Source: Lonepinella koalarum (GTDB taxonomy: Bacteria > Pseudomonadota > Gammaproteobacteria > Enterobacterales > Pasteurellaceae). From it: 64,000 nt of DNA. The first letter of the stretch is position 1. Each line of letters opens with the position of its first letter. Below are positions 58,445-64,000 of the stretch, piece by piece. The notes under the pieces are model-generated. The model was not told the origin of the DNA, made no database searches, and saw nothing but the letters and a program-made list of their open reading frames with translations. The stretch lies in the NCBI RefSeq assembly GCF_042926695.1, contig NZ_CP170642.1, forward strand, positions 1,116,001 to 1,180,000, given 5' to 3'. Position numbers and translations under genes: made by a program.

Positions 58445-59545
58445 ATGACCCAAGATGAAATCAAAATTATCAGTGATGATGTAAGCCAAATTTTAGCCGA
58501 AAGCATTGCGGATTATGAACAACGCACCGGCAAAACCTTACAACCAGCTCATATTGAACGTTCCATTATTCAAACCTATGCCTACCGTGAACAGTTGGTC
58601 CGTGCTGGTATTAACCATGCTTTTTTACAGACATTTCCGCAATTTGCCACAGGCTTAGCGTTAGATTTATGTGGCGAGCCGATGGGCTGTTACCGATTAA
58701 CCGATCAGGCGGCACGCTGTACATTACGCTTTAGCCTAGAAGACAGTCACGACAATGTGGTTATCCCCGCCAACACCCAGGTATCCGCTAGCGATAGTCT
58801 TTATTTTTCGACCGTGGCAGAGGTGGTCATTCGTTCAACAGAGCAATATGTTGACATAGAAGCGGTGGCGAATTTAACGGGCTTGATTGGCAATGGTTGG
58901 CAAATAGGACAAGTTAAAACCGTAAAAACACCGTTAGATAGCAATGTCACCGTGCAAAATATAGATGAAACCCGTGGCGGTATTGATACCGAAAGCGATG
59001 ATGATTATCGCAAGCGGATATTACTTGCCCCTGAAGCCTTTACCACTTGTGGTTCTATTGCCGCTTATGAATATTATACTCGTGCGGTATCACAAACCAT
59101 TGCAGATGTGGCTATTCATACGCCACAAGGCGGTACGGTAATCGTCACGGTATTAACAAAACAAGGCTTACCAACGCAGACTTTACTTAATCAGATAAAA
59201 GACTATTTAAGCGCAGAAAAACACCGTCCTCTATGTGATACGGTACAAGTACAAGCGCCGGAGAAAATTCCCTTTACCGTTGAGGCTAGTCTGGATTTAT
59301 TCACCACCTACGCTGAAAATGAAGTAAAAGCCAAGGCTGAAACCGCACTTAAAAACTATTTGTCTGGTCGTAGTCAAAAATTGGGGGTAGACATTGTGCC
59401 ATTAGATATTCAAACCGCATTAAAAGTGGAAGGTGTATACAACGTTACCCTGACACAACCGCCCCTCACTGAATTGACCGAGCAACAATGGGCAAACTGT
59501 GAAAACATTATTATTCACATTAATGAGGTGCGGAAAAATGGCTAG
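58445..59545 (+). CDS. Baseplate protein J
   Basis: 366 residues: RTGKTLQPAHIERSIIQTYA, LALDLCGEPMGCYRLTDQAA, and ETRGGIDTESDDDYRKRILL with the ESDxxYR motif of gpJ/Mu gp47. Its stop overlaps the I start. Confidence 0.9.
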   Translation: MTQDEIKIISDDVSQILAESIADYEQRTGKTLQPAHIERSIIQTYAYREQLVRAGINHAFLQTFPQFATGLALDLCGEPMGCYRLTDQAARCTLRFSLEDSHDNVVIPANTQVSASDSLYFSTVAEVVIRSTEQYVDIEAVANLTGLIGNGWQIGQVKTVKTPLDSNVTVQNIDETRGGIDTESDDDYRKRILLAPEAFTTCGSIAAYEYYTRAVSQTIADVAIHTPQGGTVIVTVLTKQGLPTQTLLNQIKDYLSAEKHRPLCDTVQVQAPEKIPFTVEASLDLFTTYAENEVKAKAETALKNYLSGRSQKLGVDIVPLDIQTALKVEGVYNVTLTQPPLTELTEQQWANCENIIIHINEVRKNG

Positions 59546-60116
59546 ACTGAATTATCCCAATATTATTCAAACATCAGCTAAAAACACCGCACTCGCTGAG
59601 TTAGGCAAAGGATTTTCACAGCTTGATTTAACCTTAATCCTGTCAAATTTGGTAGATGTAGTACCTGCAAGAATGTTGCCGTTATTGGCAGAAAAATGGA
59701 GCGTCACCGGCTATGATGGTTGGCTGTTAGCTGAAAGTGACAGTGCTAAACGCCAACTGATTAAAAATGCCGTGCAACTACATCGTTACAAAGGCACGCC
59801 GTGGTCAATTCGTGAAATCATTCGCCAGTTGGGCTTTGGTGACGTGGTAATTTTAGAGGGATTATTTGATAAACGCCACGATAACAGCATTAAACGGGAC
59901 GGCAATTTCTATCACGGTGACCGCTCAAAATGGGCTTGTTACCGAGTGATTTTGAACCAAGCCATCACTAACGACCAAGCCGAGCAAATTCGCCAAACCT
60001 TACAAGTATTCGCCCCTGCTAGATGTGTGTTGGCAAGCCTAGATTACCGTTCCGTTGCTATTCGTCATAACAACAAGGCCACTCGTAACGGTATTTACAA
60101 TCGTGGCACAGCATAA
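59538..60116 (+). CDS. Tail protein I
   Basis: 192 residues from ATG 59538: RMLPLLAEKWSVTGYDGWLL, LIKNAVQLHRYKGTPWSIRE, IIRQLGFGDVVILEG. P2 gpI pattern. Completes the baseplate before the fibre gene. Confidence 0.9.
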   Translation: MARLNYPNIIQTSAKNTALAELGKGFSQLDLTLILSNLVDVVPARMLPLLAEKWSVTGYDGWLLAESDSAKRQLIKNAVQLHRYKGTPWSIREIIRQLGFGDVVILEGLFDKRHDNSIKRDGNFYHGDRSKWACYRVILNQAITNDQAEQIRQTLQVFAPARCVLASLDYRSVAIRHNNKATRNGIYNRGTA

Positions 60117-60140
60117 CTTATTCATATTATAGGAGAACCT

Positions 60141-60881
60141 ATGGCAAACTTAAAAGAAACCGCCCAATGGGAAACGGGTATTTATCAGTTAGAAACCAGC
60201 GACCCTGTCATGGGTGGTGAAGACGGTGTAGACAATCGGCAAGCTAAACAACTTGCCAACCGTACGGCTTATTTAAAAGAACAAGTGGAAAGCCTCGGCT
60301 CAGACAAAGCCAACGCCAACCACAGCCACGCCATTGCGGATATTACCAATTTACAAACCACGCTAAATAGCAAAGCTAATGCCACGGATTTAACCAGTGC
60401 CAATAGCAATTTCACTACGTTGAGAAATATTTTAGTGGGTGTGCCGATTCCCCACCCTTTATCTTCTGTACCAACAGGCTGTTTAGTCATGAATGGGCAA
60501 AGTTTTAACAAAACCCTTTATCCCGTGCTTGCCACCAAATACCCGAGCGGTGTATTGCCTGATTTACGGGGTGAATTTATTCGGGGTTGGGATAATGGGC
60601 GAGGGGTGGATAGTGGGCGTAATTTGTTGAGTTTGCAAGGAGATGCTATTCGAAATTTAGAAGGTCGGATTTCTGGTATTGTCACGCAGTTTGGTGGTGT
60701 ATTAAATGCAACTGGTGTATTCAAAGTCGATCCAACTAAATTTGATAATATTTTTGGTTCAAGCACTAAAGTTAGTGATTATGGCGATTATTTAGGATTT
60801 GATGCAAGCCTAGTTGTACCAACTGCATCAGAAAACCGCCCACGCAACATCGCTTTCCACTACATCTGCCTAGCTGCATAA
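60141..60881 (+). CDS. Tail fibre protein with collar domain
   Basis: 246 residues: KETAQWETGIYQLETSDPVM, GGEDGVDNRQAKQLANRTAY (fibre N-terminus), a helical part, then the collar: PSGVLPDLRGEFIRGWDNGR, and ENRPRNIAFHYICLAA at the end. Short fibre; it probably binds the receptor. Confidence 0.85.
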   Translation: MANLKETAQWETGIYQLETSDPVMGGEDGVDNRQAKQLANRTAYLKEQVESLGSDKANANHSHAIADITNLQTTLNSKANATDLTSANSNFTTLRNILVGVPIPHPLSSVPTGCLVMNGQSFNKTLYPVLATKYPSGVLPDLRGEFIRGWDNGRGVDSGRNLLSLQGDAIRNLEGRISGIVTQFGGVLNATGVFKVDPTKFDNIFGSSTKVSDYGDYLGFDASLVVPTASENRPRNIAFHYICLAA

Positions 60882-60892
60882 GGAGTTAAACA

Positions 60893-61624
60893 ATGATCCA
60901 ATTTGACCAACAGGGCTTTGCCCTAGAAAGCGGTGAAATCACCGTTTACCAAACCAACAGCAATAATGAATTTTCGGGAGCAACCACGGAATTTGTCAGT
61001 GTTGGCGGGGGGCTTTCCGCCAATAGTTATTTAGATGCCCCACCCAATGTGAAAAACGGCTTTGCCATTGTGCGTGAAAATAACAGCTGGCAATATGTGG
61101 AAGATCACCGTGGGGAAACCGTGTATTCCACCGTTGACCGTTCAAGTTTTGAAATTAAAGAACTGGGTAAAATTCCCGAAAATTACACCGCAGTTAAACC
61201 TGAAAATGATTATTGCGACTGGAATGGTATGCAATGGGTGATTAACGCCGAAAAATAAGCCGAATTAAAAGCCAGCCAACAGGCCCAAGTGTGGGAGAAA
61301 ATCAAACAAAAACGCCATGAAAACGGACGGGCGGGCGTGTATGTAGAATCCGTGGATAAATGGTTTCACACCGATGACAACAGCCGTCAACAATATATTT
61401 TCTTACGCACCCTGGAAAACTATTCCACGCTTCAATGGAAAACCATGGACAACAGCTTTGTGGCGTTAGATAAAGCCTTGCTTGATGAACTTTCTTTGGT
61501 GATTTTAAACAACGAACAGGCGGATTTTACCAATGCGGAAACGCATCGCTTGAATATGTTACAGGCGGAAAATCCACTGGATTATGACTTCTCAACAGGC
61601 TGGAGTGAAACCTATGGAAACTAA
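60893..61624 (+). pseudogene. Tail fibre assembly protein, DUF4376 type, with internal stop
   Basis: One frame of 244 codons broken by TAA at 61256-61258 (reading NAEK-stop-AELKASQQAQVW). The N-terminal part (FDQQGFALESGEITVYQTNS, then DWNGMQWVIN) is fibre-assembly like; the C-terminal part (WEKIKQKRHENGRAGVYVES, then FHTDDNSRQQYIFL) is DUF4376. The frame is kept on both sides, so a CAA (or similar) codon became TAA. Without readthrough only the first 121 residues are made. The end overlaps the next gene. Confidence 0.75.
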
Positions 61625-62093
61625 AATCTATTTAGCGTTGTACAAAAACAAGCGTTCGTGGTTAAAAGAACCTGTGAAAGCCTTTAGTGATTGGTTGACT
61701 CGAAAGCTCACCAAAGGGCAATATTCCCATTGTGAAATTGCGGTGCAAAAAACCGTATTTACTCGGGGCAGCCATTATGAGCAAGAAAGTTATTTTGAGT
61801 GCTATTCGTCTTCGGTGCAAGATGGCGGCGTGCGTTGCAAAGAAATCAATTTAACAGGCGAAAAGTGGGATCTAATCCCACTTAAACACGTCACAGAAAG
61901 CCAAGTTAAAGGCTATTTTGAACAGACCAAGGGCATGGCATATGACTGGTGGGGAGCGATTGGCGTGGTGTTAGGCATTAAGCAAAAACGCAGTAAATTC
62001 TTTTGCAGTGAGTGGTGTTTTAATGCGTTATATCAGTCAGAGAGTGGTTGGAGGTTTAGTCCGAATGATTTGGCGGTGATGGTGAGAAATTAA
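61614..62093 (+). CDS. Permuted NlpC/P60 (YiiX-like) cysteine-hydrolase-like protein
   Basis: 159 residues from ATG 61614: YLALYKNKRSWLKEPVKAFS, GQYSHCEIAVQKTVF (His of the pair), CYSSSVQDGGVRCKEIN, AYDWWGAIGVV, then KFFCSEWCFNAL, the CSE motif with the likely catalytic Cys near the C-terminus as in permuted papain-like folds. Found after fibre genes in Haemophilus-type Mu phages. Exact substrate unknown. Confidence 0.6.
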   Translation: METKIYLALYKNKRSWLKEPVKAFSDWLTRKLTKGQYSHCEIAVQKTVFTRGSHYEQESYFECYSSSVQDGGVRCKEINLTGEKWDLIPLKHVTESQVKGYFEQTKGMAYDWWGAIGVVLGIKQKRSKFFCSEWCFNALYQSESGWRFSPNDLAVMVRN

Positions 62094-62103
62094 GGGGACT
62101 TCA

Positions 62104-63096
<993 letters not shown>

Positions 63097-63134
63097 AACA
63101 GCATTTAAAACCAAGTTAAAATAGGTTCAAAAAA

Positions 63135-63205
63135 CCACTTAAAATGAGAAAAATTGCATTTTAAAATTTCTCACTTTAAGTGGTTTTGTTTCTCATTTTA
63201 AGCGG
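63135..63205. repeat. Right-end MuA binding sites
   Basis: CCACTTAAAATGAGAAAA at 63135-63152, the inverse TTTCTCACTTTAAGTGG at 63167-63183 and TTTCTCATTTTAAGCGG at 63189-63205. Two are in the same orientation as in R1/R2 of Mu; the innermost is inverted. Confidence 0.75.
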
Positions 63206-63214
63206 TCGGCAACA

Positions 63215-63219
63215 TTTCG
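63215..63219. repeat. Right copy of the 5-bp Mu target duplication
   Basis: TTTCG immediately after the phage end GGCAACA, equal to 27299-27303. Confidence 0.9.
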
Positions 63220-63755
63220 TATAACCATTGCCACCTGATGAAAATGACAAAGTTGAATAGGAGTATCAAAAAGATCTTTCAGTAATCCACGCTTCCCATC
63301 ACATGTAATAGATTGAATTTTATAGCCTTTTTCTCTCAGTTTATTTATTGCAATTTTGTAATAAACCGCTTTTTCCGTTTTCACAATTTGATGATAGATC
63401 ACAGTATCTGTAAGCGAATTCATAAAAACCATAACCCCAAATTTACGGCTAAAAAAGGTAACATCCATGATGATATTGATAGGAGTGAATTCAGGCTCAA
63501 TAAGCACCGATTTGGGGGGCTTTTTTTGATGTGTCGTTGAATGGTTCGTATTGAACATTGGTAAGTTTCTGATAACTCTTTTAAGGTTTGTTTTTTTAAC
63601 GGAATAATCATGCCAAATTGGGGCAGAATTTAATGGTGAATTATTGCTAAATAATTTACCGCAAGAGATGCATTTGAAACGTTGGATCTTATTTCTGATC
63701 CCATATTTTTTTGTAGTATTTTTTAAGCAAAATGGGCAATTTTTTTGTTCATAAT
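63220..63755 (-). pseudogene. IS256-variant transposase, N-terminal part (three +1 frameshifts)
   Basis: Read from the right: a zinc ribbon YEQKNCPFCLKNTTKKYG, QRFKCISCGKLFS, then SETYQCSIRTIQRHIKK, and the catalytic start NIIMDVTFFSRKFGVMVF, QIVKTEKAVYYKIAINKLRE, SITCDGKRGLLKDLFD, CHFHQVAMVI. Extra bases in A7 (near 63592), A7 and C6 (near 63515-63525) break it. It continues at 27303 downward. Confidence 0.75.
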
Positions 63756-63847
63756 TTTGAAAGTGGGTTAAAGCCTTGTACTATAAGGCTTTAACCTACT
63801 ACTTAGCAACCATTTTGTCCATTATGCCAATTTAATAAAAATAACAA

Positions 63848-63880
63848 AAAACCCCAGTCACAATCGTAACTGGGGTTCGC
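63848..63880 (-). terminator. Terminator of the rRNA operon
   Basis: On the minus strand AACCCCAGT...ACTGGGGTT followed by T5-GTT. Twelve bases past the 5S 3' end. Confidence 0.85.
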
Positions 63881-63892
63881 ATTAAATTAAAA

Positions 63893-64000
63893 ACCTGATG
63901 GTGACCTACTCTCACATTGGGAGACCCAACACTACCATCGGCATCACAGCATTTCACTTCTGAGTTCGGCATGGAATCAGGTGGCGCTACTGCATTATGA
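63893..64000 (-). rRNA. rrf: 5S ribosomal RNA, 3' part
   Basis: Read on the minus strand it has the 5S core: GCCACCTGATTCCATGCCGA, then ACTCAGAAGTGAAATGC, GCCGATGGTAGTGTTGGG, then GAGAGTAGGTCACCATCAGG at the 3' end. The 5' end of about 8-12 bases lies outside the window. An rrn operon therefore continues to the right. Confidence 0.95.

Overview
The window is from a Pasteurellaceae chromosome. It is AT-rich, and the Haemophilus-type DNA uptake core AAGTGCGGT/ACCGCACTT recurs in genes, spacers and terminators. Almost all of it is mobile DNA: a lambdoid prophage (1 to about 22.4 kb), a short strip of host DNA full of insertion-sequence debris (22.5-27.3 kb), a complete Mu-like prophage (27,304-63,214) and the 3' end of a 5S rRNA gene on the minus strand at the right edge.

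Lambdoid prophage. A cro/cI control region sits at 3.7-4.7 kb. Leftward (minus strand) run cro, a cII-like gene, an HNH nuclease, replication genes O and P, ninB and ninG, continuing out of the window. Rightward run cI, accessory genes (DUF1828/1829, a RelE/HigA toxin-antitoxin pair, sieB-like exclusion, a c4-type antisense RNA with its antirepressor), the recombination set recT, exonuclease and ssb, an IS200/IS605 insertion, HNH genes, DUF4224 and the integrase, which ends next to host smrB. Two look-alike loci at 6.3 and 14.4 kb each pair a 19-residue hydrophobic peptide ending in PVY with an opposing promoter and a ribbon-helix-helix gene. They look like Ibs/Sib type I toxin-antitoxin loci. 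About 45 reading-frame breaks occur before 20.4 kb. Every one I could resolve is a single extra base in a homopolymer, and restoring them gives whole-codon genes each time.

Host strip. smrB is followed by a decayed IS256-like (zinc-binding variant) transposase, two paralogous coiled-coil/winged-helix genes, an IS1595-type transposase divergent from an XRE regulator over a perfect 10-bp dyad, and the C-terminal anchor of a trimeric autotransporter adhesin cut by an IS end.

Mu-like prophage. It lies inside a second IS256-variant transposase gene, with exact TG...CA ends, a 5-bp TTTCG target duplication and five MuA-type end sites. The order is repressor c, ner, transposase A, B, gam, gemA, mor, amidase and spanins, then Mu-type head genes, then a P2-type contractile tail (sheath, tube, E/E', tape measure, U, X, D, V, W, J, I), a tail fibre, a permuted NlpC/P60-like protein and a DNA adenine methyltransferase whose N-terminus contains 21 AGCA repeats (likely phase-variable). 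Its reading frames are clean apart from one nonsense codon. The MuF protein ends in a probable RNase-type toxin domain. Directly after it come duplicated tRNA-like hairpins and an inverted orphan gene. The reading is from sequence alone; no searches were run.
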